Assembly (NCBI GenBank): GCA_016838895.1
Contig: JAEKNU010000001.1
Span: 62,001 to 126,000 of the forward strand
Direction of reading: 5' to 3'
Origin: Chloroflexota bacterium
GTDB taxonomy: Bacteria > Chloroflexota > Anaerolineae > Anaerolineales > Anaerolineaceae
Length of the DNA: 64,000 nucleotides
The notes below the pieces were generated by a model. That model saw nothing but the letters and a program-made list of their open reading frames with translations. It made no database searches and had not been told where the DNA came from. Each line of letters begins with the position of its first letter. Positions within the stretch are counted from its first letter, which is position 1. The position numbers were made by a program, and so were the translations under genes. This document shows, in pieces, positions 53,932 through 63,318 of the stretch.

Positions 53932-55749
53932 ATGAATGACAAGAATAATCCTATGAAACGTTATTTGCTGGTTGGCCTTTCAATCATTGTTGGTATTGTT
54001 ATATACGCATATGGATTTACCGTTACGAAAGTAAACCTTGAGGAAACGAAATCTGAAAGACGCCAAACACAATTGGTGCGTATTATTAGAGCCTTAGCAA
54101 AACCAAACATTATTGAATATGACAAAGAGGAATTCATCGTAGAAACGCCAATTATGGTTCCTTGTACGGATGCGCCAATTGAATTTGATATCGACAAAAC
54201 ATTATCCTATATGATTGTTGAAGAAAAATGTGCTGACAGTCAGGCTGAAATTCACATTTATGGATATAGTTTTGAGCCGTATATCTCTGGTCCATTAAGT
54301 TTTGTGCCACCAAGTGGGGTTAAGCTCAATATTGGTGAATTTACAACCGATGCATTGGGTAATTTTGAAATTGTTGCTACTGTCCCAAAAGGTAGAGAAA
54401 GCGACGATGAACAAATTATCCGGGCCATAACCAGGAAAAATATTGGCAAACCACATCTTACTGAAACAGCAATTAATACATGGAAACTGATCATTGAAAC
54501 TGTATTTATGGCGTTATTGGCTACGACCTTAGGAACACTAATTGCGGTGCCATTAAGTTTCTTTGCTGCAAGAAATTTAATGGAAAATATGAAAAGTCCG
54601 TTATTAAGTTTTTCTCTAGGTATTGTATTGATGCCAATTGGCTTCTTATTAGGGTCCTACGGTGTGCGCTATGGAAAAGCGCTTACCAACAGTATAGGAT
54701 CAAATAATATTCTAATTGCAGTAGTCGTAATACTAGGGCCACTACTGGTGTATCAATTGCTTAAATGGGCAATGCCCCAGGTCGAATTGGAAAAGCCATC
54801 CTTATCAACAAGGATTATTCGAATTGTGGGCCTCCTGATTTGTGCATTTGTTGGTATTCTGGTTCTTTTCCAGATTTCTAACCTGGCAATTCTGGCTGGG
54901 CAATGGCTACATGAAAATGCAGGATCTTTTGCATTTTTAGGAAAATTCATAGCTGACTTGGGCGAAATATTGAATATGATAATCATTGTGATAGCCGTTC
55001 TAGCGGGAATGGGTGTTTTAAATTCCGTTGGTAGTAAGTTTGGTCAGTTGATTATCAAAAAATCCAACACCACATTAGTTACATTATTAAACTATTTGTT
55101 GTCTATGTCTGCAGGTGCAATATTGTCAATGATTCTCGGTGCAGGTGTAAATTGGATTTATGAAATTGGTAACCCAGTATATGTTTATCTATACCCTGGG
55201 ATTGTGGGCGGTATTATTGGTTTTATCGTGGCATATTTAAATCGGGAAACAGGCATTATGCCTGTAGGTATGGTGATTTACTATGTAACACGCACAATAT
55301 TCAATGCTCTACGATCCATTGAAGCATTAGTTATGGCGATTATCTTTGTGGTATGGGTTGGTATTGGCCCATTTGCTGGTGCGTTAGCACTATCCCTACA
55401 TACGATTGCTGCACTCGCAAAACTGTACTCAGAACAAGTGGAATCGATAATGGAAGGACCAATTGAAGCTGTAAAAGCAACAGGTGCAAATCAATTACAG
55501 ACAATTATTTATGCTGTTGTGCCGCAGATTATTCCGCCCTATATATCTTTCACAATGTATCGGTGGGATATTAACGTACGTATGTCCACTATTATTGGTT
55601 TTGCCGGTGGTGGCGGTATTGGATTCCTGCTTCAGCAGAATATCAATTTACTTAACTATCGGGATGCCAGTGTGCAGATGATTGCAATAGCCATCGTCGT
55701 GGCATCTATGGACTACATTAGTTCACAATTGAGAGAGAGAGTTATCTAA
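53932..55749 (+). CDS. phnE: Phosphonate-type ABC permease, oversized PhnE
   Basis: A 605-residue permease, more than twice the usual ~260. One N-terminal helix (residues ~8-28) is followed by a soluble region (~30-175) containing CTDAPIEFDI and a beta-rich part, probably outside the membrane. Residues ~180-225 begin the PhnE core (INTWKLIIETVFMALLATTL), then about 200 extra residues with additional helices, then the coupling motif in IEAVKATGANQLQTIIYAVV and the C-terminal GFAGGGGIGFLLQQNINLL. It may represent a two-part permease in one chain. It is the third transport gene and is followed by a terminator. Confidence 0.88.
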   Translation: MNDKNNPMKRYLLVGLSIIVGIVIYAYGFTVTKVNLEETKSERRQTQLVRIIRALAKPNIIEYDKEEFIVETPIMVPCTDAPIEFDIDKTLSYMIVEEKCADSQAEIHIYGYSFEPYISGPLSFVPPSGVKLNIGEFTTDALGNFEIVATVPKGRESDDEQIIRAITRKNIGKPHLTETAINTWKLIIETVFMALLATTLGTLIAVPLSFFAARNLMENMKSPLLSFSLGIVLMPIGFLLGSYGVRYGKALTNSIGSNNILIAVVVILGPLLVYQLLKWAMPQVELEKPSLSTRIIRIVGLLICAFVGILVLFQISNLAILAGQWLHENAGSFAFLGKFIADLGEILNMIIIVIAVLAGMGVLNSVGSKFGQLIIKKSNTTLVTLLNYLLSMSAGAILSMILGAGVNWIYEIGNPVYVYLYPGIVGGIIGFIVAYLNRETGIMPVGMVIYYVTRTIFNALRSIEALVMAIIFVVWVGIGPFAGALALSLHTIAALAKLYSEQVESIMEGPIEAVKATGANQLQTIIYAVVPQIIPPYISFTMYRWDINVRMSTIIGFAGGGGIGFLLQQNINLLNYRDASVQMIAIAIVVASMDYISSQLRERVI

Positions 55750-55769
55750 AGATCGTATTATATTGCAAT

Positions 55770-55806
55770 AAAGGAGTAGTGTCATGATTTGACGCTACTC
55801 CTTTTT
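55770..55806 (+). terminator. Terminator of the phn-type operon
   Basis: AAAGGAGTAGTGTC-atgatttg-ACGCTACTCCTTTTT, 20 bases after phnE. Confidence 0.9.
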
Positions 55807-55871
55807 ATTTGAAGTGCTATTGATATAGTAAGGTATAATATTGAGAATTATCTCTATGTTTAGGAGTCATC

Positions 55872-56471
55872 TTGTTATCAGCTTTATTAGTTAGTATTAG
55901 TTATATTGCTGCACAAATGTTATCAGATATTGGCAGCTTGCAGATTGTTCAGGTTTTCGGTTTATCAATCGATGCTGGCACTTTTATTTATCCGATTACT
56001 TTTACATTACGTGATTTAGCACACAAAGTATTGGGTAAAAAACTTGTTCGTGTGTTAATTTTTGCAGCTGCAATAGTGAACTTGATCATGGCGTTATATT
56101 TTTGGCTAGTCTCACTTTTGCAGCCAGACTTAGCAGCTGGTTCGAGCGCTAATTGGGGGGCTGTATTGGCTCCTGTATGGCGCATTACAGTGGCTAGTAT
56201 TATTGCTGAAGTCATCTCTGAATTAACCGACACAGAAATTTATCACTTGTGGATCACAAAAGTAACAGAAAAATATCAATGGCTGCGTGTGTTGGTTTCA
56301 AATACCTTTTCAGTTCCCCTTGATTCCCTTCTGTTTTCATTCCTGGCATTTTATGGATTAATGCCAATTTCTATTGTTTGGCAAATATTTTGGGGAAATG
56401 TTATTGTAAAAGGTGTGGTCACTCTGGTGAGTATGCCAATGATTTATCTGGTAAAAGATCGAAAAGTGTAG
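55872..56471 (+). CDS. VUT-family (YhhQ-like) queuosine precursor transporter
   Basis: A 199-residue membrane protein with about six helices. IVQVFGLSIDAGTFIYPITF and TLRDLAHKVLGKK match the YhhQ/VUT family, which imports queuine or preQ1-type precursors. A TTG start is used: TAGGAG lies 5 bases upstream and no ATG is suitably placed. No preQ1 riboswitch was seen in the short leader. Followed 41 bases later by a PucR-type regulator. Confidence 0.85.
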   Translation: MLSALLVSISYIAAQMLSDIGSLQIVQVFGLSIDAGTFIYPITFTLRDLAHKVLGKKLVRVLIFAAAIVNLIMALYFWLVSLLQPDLAAGSSANWGAVLAPVWRITVASIIAEVISELTDTEIYHLWITKVTEKYQWLRVLVSNTFSVPLDSLLFSFLAFYGLMPISIVWQIFWGNVIVKGVVTLVSMPMIYLVKDRKV

Positions 56472-56512
56472 TTAATAGAAGTTCAGTTCTTGATTAATTA
56501 TCTTGGAGTGAT

Positions 56513-58171
56513 ATGTCATTAACAGTAAATGAAATTCTGAGTGAGATCCCATTATTCACGGATGCAAAATGCATTACTGGTCATAGTCATTTGAATAATC
56601 TGGTTAATTGGTCTCATATCATAAATGATATTGATGTTATTCCGTGGGTTCGTGAAAACGATTTGTTATTAACGACGGCGCAAGGCATTTATGAAGATGA
56701 GTCAGCTCAGAAGAAATTCATCATGGATATCATACATTCCGGCTTGTCGGGTGTTGTGATCTCAATTGGAAAATATTTTCAAGAAGTCCCAGTACAAATG
56801 ATCAATATTGCTGAAGAGAATAATTTCCCAATTATTACCATCCCATATGAGGTTAAATTTGTTGATGTCACACATGCAATACATGAAAAGATATTAAGAG
56901 AAAAGAACAATTTAACAGAAAAAGTATTTAAAATTCATGATATTTTAACGAATTTGGTTGTTGAAGGTTGTGGCTTGGAAAAATTTGCTGAGAGTTTGGC
57001 AAATATATTGAATCGTTCGGTAACAATTGAAGATCCAAATCTGAAAATATTGGCTTATTCGTTGGTTGGACCTACGGATGAAGTGCGATCAAGAGCGATT
57101 GAACTTGGTTATACACCTACAGAAGTCGTAAATTATCTAAGAAAACTAGGTGTTTTTGATAAAATTAAAAAAGATCCAAAACCACAATATTTAAAACCGA
57201 TTCCAGCAATGGGTATAAAGTTTGAACGAATTGTTGCTCCGATATTAATTGGTGATCAATTATTTGGCTACATTTGGATTATTGCCAACGGTGACTCATT
57301 GACACAGCTTGATTATTTGGCAATCGAACGAGGTGCAATTGTTGCCGCTTTAATTACAAGTCGAGACCTGGCAGTATATGAAGCGGAGCAACGTGGAAAA
57401 TCAAAAATAATTGATCATCTGATAGACCCGGAATCCAGTGAATTATCCCTTCAATCAGATGAAATTATCGAACGATTGGGTATGTCAGGGGATTTTCAAA
57501 TATTAAATATTCAAAATTTATATGAAACTATAACCCCAGCTCATTCGTATATTCCAATTTTATTAGATCAAATAAAGAAAAATGGATTTCAGGCAACAAT
57601 TATAGAGCGAACAAAAGGCTTGCTATTGATATTTAATACAGTAGACGAGAAGAGTACAGAGCAATTTCTGGAATTGTTAATTAACTATTCAAAAGACGCC
57701 AATCAAAAATGGATTATTGGTATTAGTCAGGTTACTAATTCCATCGAACAATTCAAACGGGCGTTCCATGAAGCAGTAGACTCCTCTCGTATTGGATATG
57801 CTATTGGAGAAGAAGAATCATCTTATTGGTATTATTCAAAATTAGGCTTTTTAACCTGGATTATGGAAACCTCTCCAGAAGCATTAAAATCAAATTATTA
57901 TTTCAAACTGGTTGATAGTATGAACCAGTATGACAATGAAAGAAACGCTGATATTATCAAAACTTTGGATGTCTATTTTGGTACATTTTCAAATGCACAA
58001 GAAACTGCGAAGTTGTTGTTTATCCATAGGAACACACTACGCCAGAGATTAAAAAAAATACATGAAATTTGGGAAGTGCATTTGGATGATCCATTTGAAA
58101 TGTTAAATTTATATTATGCAATTAAGGCATATGAAATAAAAAGAAAACGTAAAAATAGTTTTGCAAATTAA
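56513..58171 (+). CDS. PucR/CdaR-family transcription regulator
   Basis: A 552-residue regulator. Residues ~5-125 are the PucR N-terminal domain (VNEILSEIPLFTDAKCITG, LLLTTAQGIYEDESAQKKF). A central region (~290-420) is the GGDEF-like CdaR part. The C-terminal HTH_30 contains AQETAKLLFIHRNTLRQRLK and the final DPFEMLNLYYAIKAYE. Members regulate purine, sugar-acid and amino-acid catabolism. Its target is not obvious here. GGAGTG precedes the start. Confidence 0.92.
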   Translation: MSLTVNEILSEIPLFTDAKCITGHSHLNNLVNWSHIINDIDVIPWVRENDLLLTTAQGIYEDESAQKKFIMDIIHSGLSGVVISIGKYFQEVPVQMINIAEENNFPIITIPYEVKFVDVTHAIHEKILREKNNLTEKVFKIHDILTNLVVEGCGLEKFAESLANILNRSVTIEDPNLKILAYSLVGPTDEVRSRAIELGYTPTEVVNYLRKLGVFDKIKKDPKPQYLKPIPAMGIKFERIVAPILIGDQLFGYIWIIANGDSLTQLDYLAIERGAIVAALITSRDLAVYEAEQRGKSKIIDHLIDPESSELSLQSDEIIERLGMSGDFQILNIQNLYETITPAHSYIPILLDQIKKNGFQATIIERTKGLLLIFNTVDEKSTEQFLELLINYSKDANQKWIIGISQVTNSIEQFKRAFHEAVDSSRIGYAIGEEESSYWYYSKLGFLTWIMETSPEALKSNYYFKLVDSMNQYDNERNADIIKTLDVYFGTFSNAQETAKLLFIHRNTLRQRLKKIHEIWEVHLDDPFEMLNLYYAIKAYEIKRKRKNSFAN

Positions 58172-58243
58172 GCTAAACGAATATAGTATTACTAATACAA
58201 TAATGGATAGTATAATAAATACAAGTTGAATTGGAGGTGAGGT

Positions 58244-59017
58244 GTGGACATCGTAAACATTCTTGTAATTGAGGATGATGAAATTGTGGCAAGGACAATT
58301 GAACGCAGTTTACGCGGTCAGGAATTTCGAGTTACAATCGCAAACAGTGGCGTAGAGGGATTAAAAATAGCTCACAGACAACCAACAGATCTAGTTATAC
58401 TCGATATTATAATGCCAGGTATGGATGGGTATACGGTTTGTCGTGAAATGCGAGCTGACCCATTATTATCTGATGTGCCAATTTTATTTTTAACGGCAAA
58501 AGCTAAGGATGAAGATCGTATAGCTGGCTTTTTGGCTGGTGCAGATGATTATCTGAGTAAACCTTTTAATATTGACGAATTAATATTGCGTATTCGCGCA
58601 ATACTTAGAAGAGTAAAAAATCATCCGAGACTAGAACCTGCGGTAGAACTTGCACCTACACCCCCTGTGCAAAAAGCAGAAAAGTCAGCAAAATCGCAAA
58701 TTGCTGTTGGTGAGTACATATTAAATGTACGGACATACGAACTGCATACACCGCATCGGGGTCGGGCTAGATTAACACCAGTACAATTTGATTTGCTATA
58801 TCATTTAATGAGTCATCCGGGTGAAATATACTCACCTGCCAGATTATTAGACGAAGTATGGGACTACCCATCAGATGCTGGTAGCCCGGATTTGGTTCGT
58901 GTGCACATTAAGAATTTGCGGGAACGTATTGAACTGGATGCAAGAAATCCAAAATTCATCCAAACGATCGCCGGATATGGATATACTGTTCGTTTAGATG
59001 ACGAAGATGATATTTAA
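58244..59017 (+). CDS. OmpR/PhoB-type response regulator
   Basis: A 257-residue regulator. Residues 1-120 are a canonical receiver domain (ILVIEDDEIVARTIERSL; phospho-Asp in LVILDIIMPGMDG; Lys in DDYLSKPFN). A Pro/Ala linker (~130-155) leads to a winged-helix output domain (RARLTPVQFDLLYHLMSHPG, RVHIKNLRERIELD, IQTIAGYGYTVRL). GTG start with GGAGGTGA upstream. It is followed by two soluble histidine kinases after 12 and 48 bases, and all three probably form one signalling unit. Confidence 0.95.
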   Translation: MDIVNILVIEDDEIVARTIERSLRGQEFRVTIANSGVEGLKIAHRQPTDLVILDIIMPGMDGYTVCREMRADPLLSDVPILFLTAKAKDEDRIAGFLAGADDYLSKPFNIDELILRIRAILRRVKNHPRLEPAVELAPTPPVQKAEKSAKSQIAVGEYILNVRTYELHTPHRGRARLTPVQFDLLYHLMSHPGEIYSPARLLDEVWDYPSDAGSPDLVRVHIKNLRERIELDARNPKFIQTIAGYGYTVRLDDEDDI

Positions 59018-59029
59018 TCATAGAAGCTG

Positions 59030-60865
59030 ATGCAAAAGGAAATCTCTGTATTATTAGTAGAAGATAATTTTGATCAGGCACTTATGGTTCAGGATTTTTT
59101 GCGCTTGGAAACCAAGTACCGGGTTGATTGGGCACGCGATATTCAACAAACATGGAATGCTGTAAATAGTAAAAACTATAATGTAATTTTGATGGATTAT
59201 CGTCTTCCCGATGGTAATGGTATTGATTTTTTGCGAGAGTTTTGCAAAAAAGAAAATCATATCCCTGTAATCATGGTTACCGGCGAAGGGGATGAACAAA
59301 TCGCAGTGCAGTCTATTCAAGCAGGTGCATTGGATTATGTTGTTAAAAGGGGGAGTTTTTATTTATCATTACCCGCATTAATTGAAAAAATTCTTCGCGA
59401 ATATAATCTACAGCTTTCTGTAAAGGAATCAATCGAAAAAATAAAATATCAGGCACTGTTATTAAATAATGTGCGTGATGCAATCATTGTTTGGGATCTA
59501 AAAGGTAATATAAATTTCATTAATCATTCTGCCCAAATGATGATTGGTGCAAATATTGATATTAACCAAAACATCAAAGCAAATTATGTCAGTTGTTTTG
59601 ATCCGGAGATCAATGTAGAAGATATTCCAAATATTGTTAATAAAGATATTGAACGCCTGATTTATAAGGAACACATAAATATTTTTGTTAGTTCAAAAAT
59701 TACGCCATTATTTGATGGTGATACACTCATTGGCTACATGGATGTTTTGCGGGATATCAGTGATATAAAGAAAAAAGAGTATGAATTATTAAAACTCACC
59801 ATTGCTATTGAAAATAGTGCCGAAAGTGTAATTATTACTCGGCCTGATGGTGTTATTGAATATGTAAACCAGGCGTTTGAAAAAATAACAGGGAAAAGAG
59901 TTGATTCTGTTTTCGATCAATACATATACCATATGCGAGGACAAAGCCAGGCTTCATTTAATAAAATTGTCAATTCAATCAGAAGTGGGGATACAGTTCA
60001 GTACGAAGCGTGGTTCCAATATACGGATAGTACATCGGGATATACGTTGGAAGAATTTATCACTCCAATATTTGATGCTAATCAAAATATTATAAATATC
60101 ATATTTACTGCCAGAGAAATTTCCCAAAAGAAAAAAATGCAAGAAGAAATCACCCGAGCAAAAGAAAAACTCAGTGAATCAACTCGTCTGGCTGCAATTG
60201 GTGAATTAGCTTCTGGGGTTGCTCATCGGATTTATAATCCCTTAACTTCGATTATTGCTAATACACAGATGTTGGCAAAAACCAAGATGCCACATGAAGA
60301 AGTACAAGAAGTGCTTGGGGATATCGAAAAGGCAGGCTGGACTGCCCAGAATGTGGTACAACAATTGTTAATGTTCTCAAAACCTGATATTGGTTCTTTT
60401 GAGGAATTTGATCTCAATTCAAGTATTGAAAGCGCAATTTTGCTTGTTGTTGGACAGATTAATGCAGTAAGAATGAATATAATTACTGATTTACATGACA
60501 AGCTACCAAAAATTTGGGGAAATCAACGCCAAATGGAAGATCTATGGGTGAATTTGTTGCTCATGGCTAAGGATGCAAAACTAAGCGAAAATGAAGAAAC
60601 GATCTATATCAATAGCCGCAGTGAAAGTGCAGAAAATATCGTAATTGAAATAATGGATCATGGAATACCCATTCCGGATAAATACAAAGAAAGCATCTTT
60701 GAACCTGATTTTGTCGGTCATGAACGTATAAGGGGCTCCGGATTGGAATTGAGTATTTGCAGAGAAATAGTTCGGCAGCACAATGGAACAATATCTGCGA
60801 TGAGTACGAAAAACGAAACTACTTTTCGTGTTGAGTTACCGATTAATCAATTGCAGGATAAATAG
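59030..60865 (+). CDS. Receiver-PAS-PAS histidine kinase with degenerate ATP-binding domain
   Basis: A 611-residue soluble protein. Residues 1-120 are a receiver (VLLVEDNFDQALMVQDFLR; phospho-Asp in VILMDYRLPDG). Two PAS domains follow (~145-255 and ~265-375). The dimerisation helix has GELASGVAHRIYNPLTS (H399), where HEINNPL is usual. The ATP domain is damaged: the N-box Asn is Met512 (LWVNLLLMAKD), G1 is DHGIPIPD (second Gly replaced by Pro) and G2 is GSGLELS (last Gly replaced by Glu). It may be a pseudokinase that accepts or transfers phosphate within the neighbouring system. Confidence 0.88.
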   Translation: MQKEISVLLVEDNFDQALMVQDFLRLETKYRVDWARDIQQTWNAVNSKNYNVILMDYRLPDGNGIDFLREFCKKENHIPVIMVTGEGDEQIAVQSIQAGALDYVVKRGSFYLSLPALIEKILREYNLQLSVKESIEKIKYQALLLNNVRDAIIVWDLKGNINFINHSAQMMIGANIDINQNIKANYVSCFDPEINVEDIPNIVNKDIERLIYKEHINIFVSSKITPLFDGDTLIGYMDVLRDISDIKKKEYELLKLTIAIENSAESVIITRPDGVIEYVNQAFEKITGKRVDSVFDQYIYHMRGQSQASFNKIVNSIRSGDTVQYEAWFQYTDSTSGYTLEEFITPIFDANQNIINIIFTAREISQKKKMQEEITRAKEKLSESTRLAAIGELASGVAHRIYNPLTSIIANTQMLAKTKMPHEEVQEVLGDIEKAGWTAQNVVQQLLMFSKPDIGSFEEFDLNSSIESAILLVVGQINAVRMNIITDLHDKLPKIWGNQRQMEDLWVNLLLMAKDAKLSENEETIYINSRSESAENIVIEIMDHGIPIPDKYKESIFEPDFVGHERIRGSGLELSICREIVRQHNGTISAMSTKNETTFRVELPINQLQDK

Positions 60866-60913
60866 AAAAGATATAAAAATCACATATAATGGTGTGTCTT
60901 ATTAGGTGATCGA

Positions 60914-62986
60914 ATGATTAATGAGATTGAAAGACAAGCAAATAATGTTGAAGAGCAATTGTGGAATGTGTTCCTGCATGCAGCTGATATTCCCAACGCA
61001 ATTGTTGAGTGTCTTTCTATTGTAAAGAATTATCTTGAGATAAAGAGTATCAGTATCATTTCAAAACGGAATCAGCAATATGAATTTTTTTTTGTTGATG
61101 AATTATCTCAAATTGAGAAACAGAATATAATTGACAATATTAATGGGAAAATGGGGGGAGAAGATATAATCTGTTTTGAAGAAATGCAAAATGATTCGGT
61201 AATCTATTATGAATGCTTGCCCTTTAATATTGCTAAAGAAGAAAACTCATGGTTAATGATAGTTGATGATGATAAAAGTAAGTTCGATAATACATTGATT
61301 TCAGATCGTTTCTTAATTTTTTTTGAACGTGTTTTAAGAGTAAACAATGTATCTAATGGCATGGTACAGCATAATTATATGAGCACCATTCTTGATAATG
61401 TTTTTTCTGAATCAAAAATTCGTATAGGTCTAGAAGAAATCCAATTACGATTGGTGTCTGAAATTAAAAATGCATTTTCTTGCGAAGCCGGAACAATTGC
61501 ATTTATTGATTATAATTCCGGTGGCCTAATCTTAAAAAAGAGCTTAATAGAAAGCCCGGAATGGGTATGTAGTGTTAGTGCTGAACCAGGTGAAGGTCTT
61601 TTAGGACAATGTATTAACCAAAATAGTCCAATCATGGTTAATGATTGTCAGATAAATAAAGTTTTTCGAGAAGAAGTTGATGGAATTCCAGGACTGAAAA
61701 CCCAATCATTATTATATGTACCTATCTCTATTGGCGATATTGTAATTGGAGCTCTGGGGTTGCATAATAAAAAACATTTTCATTTTCTATTAAAAGACAA
61801 AGATTTATTTGCAAGCATCTCAAAAACAATTGCGATTTATTTGTTTTACTTACAGATTATTCAACAATTGCAGGTTCAAAATGCTGACCTTGAAGCGAAA
61901 AATTGGGAATTAATTAATTCAAGAAATACATTAAGGATATTGTTTGACAATATACCAGATTCAGTTTATATCATTGATCGGAAATATCGATTGAACGCAA
62001 TTAACATGTCACGCTCAGAAAGAGCAGCCAAAGAACCCAGACACATTGTTGGCAAGCTGTGTTATGAAGCATTATTTGCGCGTGATACCGTTTGCCCAGG
62101 ATGTTTGGTAGGTAAAACAATCTTTAAAAAAGAGATTACCCACCGCATAAATCGTGAATGGGATGAACAGGGGGAGCAGACAGAATGGACTATTGATGCT
62201 TATCCGATTTTTGATGATGAAAATGAAGTTGTCAAGGTAATTTTGTTTGAGAAAGATGTAACTGAGAAAAATCGTCTTGAAACAATAATCGCTCAATCTG
62301 AGAAATTAGCTGCAGTGGGACAATTGGCTGCCGGTATTGCGCATGAAATCAACAATCCGTTAACTGTGATATTAGCAAATGCTCAATTGCTCCAACGGGA
62401 TATGGCAGACGCGAATGAAGAATGGCTTGAGTCAATTGATTTAGTTTATAAAGCAGGATCGCGAGCATTATACGTTGTTCGCAATTTATTAGATTTTGCG
62501 CGTAAAGAAAAATATGATTTTGTGCCCACAAACATCAATGGTACTATCGAACGAGCTGTAGAAATGGTTCAGCATGAATTAATACAACGATCAGTTCAAT
62601 TAAAATTTGATGCAGATGAAAATCTGCCTGATGTGATGGCCAGTGCAGATCATTTGCATGGATTATGGTTGAATCTAATTATCAATGCTATCGATGCATC
62701 TGATTCAAATCAATTACCGAATCGTTCTGGGATAATTGATATTTCTACTACGCATGATGATAAACATGTCAAAGTTCGCATCGCAGATAATGGCCAAGGC
62801 ATGACCTCAGATAAACTGAAACGCATATTCGAACCATTTTATACAACAAAGGAACCAAACAAAGGTACAGGTTTGGGTCTATCTGTATCACATAGAGTCA
62901 TTCGGCAACACGGGGGAGATGTACAGGTGGATAGTGAGCCTGATGTAGGAACTGCATTCTTAATCTCATTACCAATATACCGTTAA
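60914..62986 (+). CDS. Soluble GAF-PAS sensor histidine kinase
   Basis: A 690-residue protein without membrane helices. A GAF domain lies at about residues 165-315 (GLEEIQLRLVSEIKNAFSCE, GEGLLGQCINQNSPIMVND, LLYVPISIGDIVIGALGL). A PAS domain follows (~340-455) with a CPGC motif in DTVCPGCLVGK that could bind metal or sense redox. HisKA has AAGIAHEINNPLTVIL (H477). The ATP-binding domain is intact: LWLNLIINAIDA, IADNGQGMTS, FEPFYTTKEPNKGTGLGLS. It is the likely active kinase for the OmpR-type regulator and the degenerate kinase upstream. Confidence 0.93.
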   Translation: MINEIERQANNVEEQLWNVFLHAADIPNAIVECLSIVKNYLEIKSISIISKRNQQYEFFFVDELSQIEKQNIIDNINGKMGGEDIICFEEMQNDSVIYYECLPFNIAKEENSWLMIVDDDKSKFDNTLISDRFLIFFERVLRVNNVSNGMVQHNYMSTILDNVFSESKIRIGLEEIQLRLVSEIKNAFSCEAGTIAFIDYNSGGLILKKSLIESPEWVCSVSAEPGEGLLGQCINQNSPIMVNDCQINKVFREEVDGIPGLKTQSLLYVPISIGDIVIGALGLHNKKHFHFLLKDKDLFASISKTIAIYLFYLQIIQQLQVQNADLEAKNWELINSRNTLRILFDNIPDSVYIIDRKYRLNAINMSRSERAAKEPRHIVGKLCYEALFARDTVCPGCLVGKTIFKKEITHRINREWDEQGEQTEWTIDAYPIFDDENEVVKVILFEKDVTEKNRLETIIAQSEKLAAVGQLAAGIAHEINNPLTVILANAQLLQRDMADANEEWLESIDLVYKAGSRALYVVRNLLDFARKEKYDFVPTNINGTIERAVEMVQHELIQRSVQLKFDADENLPDVMASADHLHGLWLNLIINAIDASDSNQLPNRSGIIDISTTHDDKHVKVRIADNGQGMTSDKLKRIFEPFYTTKEPNKGTGLGLSVSHRVIRQHGGDVQVDSEPDVGTAFLISLPIYR

Positions 62987-63107
62987 TATTTATTTAGATA
63001 CTCTTTATACTCCTTTCACATAGTATTTATTCGAGAATATAGCCACCCATGATAAATTGAAACCGTGGAAGAACGGAAAAATATTTTTGTATTTTTGGAC
63101 ACGGAAA

Positions 63108-63317
63108 ATGATATTACTTACACGGTTAAATGGGTCAAGGTTATATATTAACGCTGAAAAAATACTAATTGTTGAGGGCACCCCTGACACTATCATCACG
63201 TTGGTTGGCAATGTGAAGTATGTGGTAAAGGAATCCCCTGAGAGTGTTGTTGGAGATATCCTTGGTTATCAACAAAAAGTGCATAATCCTCATTTAACAA
63301 TCGAAAAGGAGATATAG
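63108..63317 (+). CDS. FlbD family flagellar protein
   Basis: A 69-residue protein beginning MILLTRLNGSRLYINAEKIL, the FlbD signature (I-x-L-T-R-L-N-G), with TPDTIITLVGNVKYVVKES. FlbD-like proteins of this short type accompany motA/motB in flagellar operons of many phyla; this is not the sigma-54 activator also called FlbD in Caulobacter. The ATG at 63108 fits the family start; the frame runs 51 bases upstream without support. A motA gene begins 1 base after its stop. Confidence 0.9.
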   Translation: MILLTRLNGSRLYINAEKILIVEGTPDTIITLVGNVKYVVKESPESVVGDILGYQQKVHNPHLTIEKEI

Positions 63318-63318
63318 G

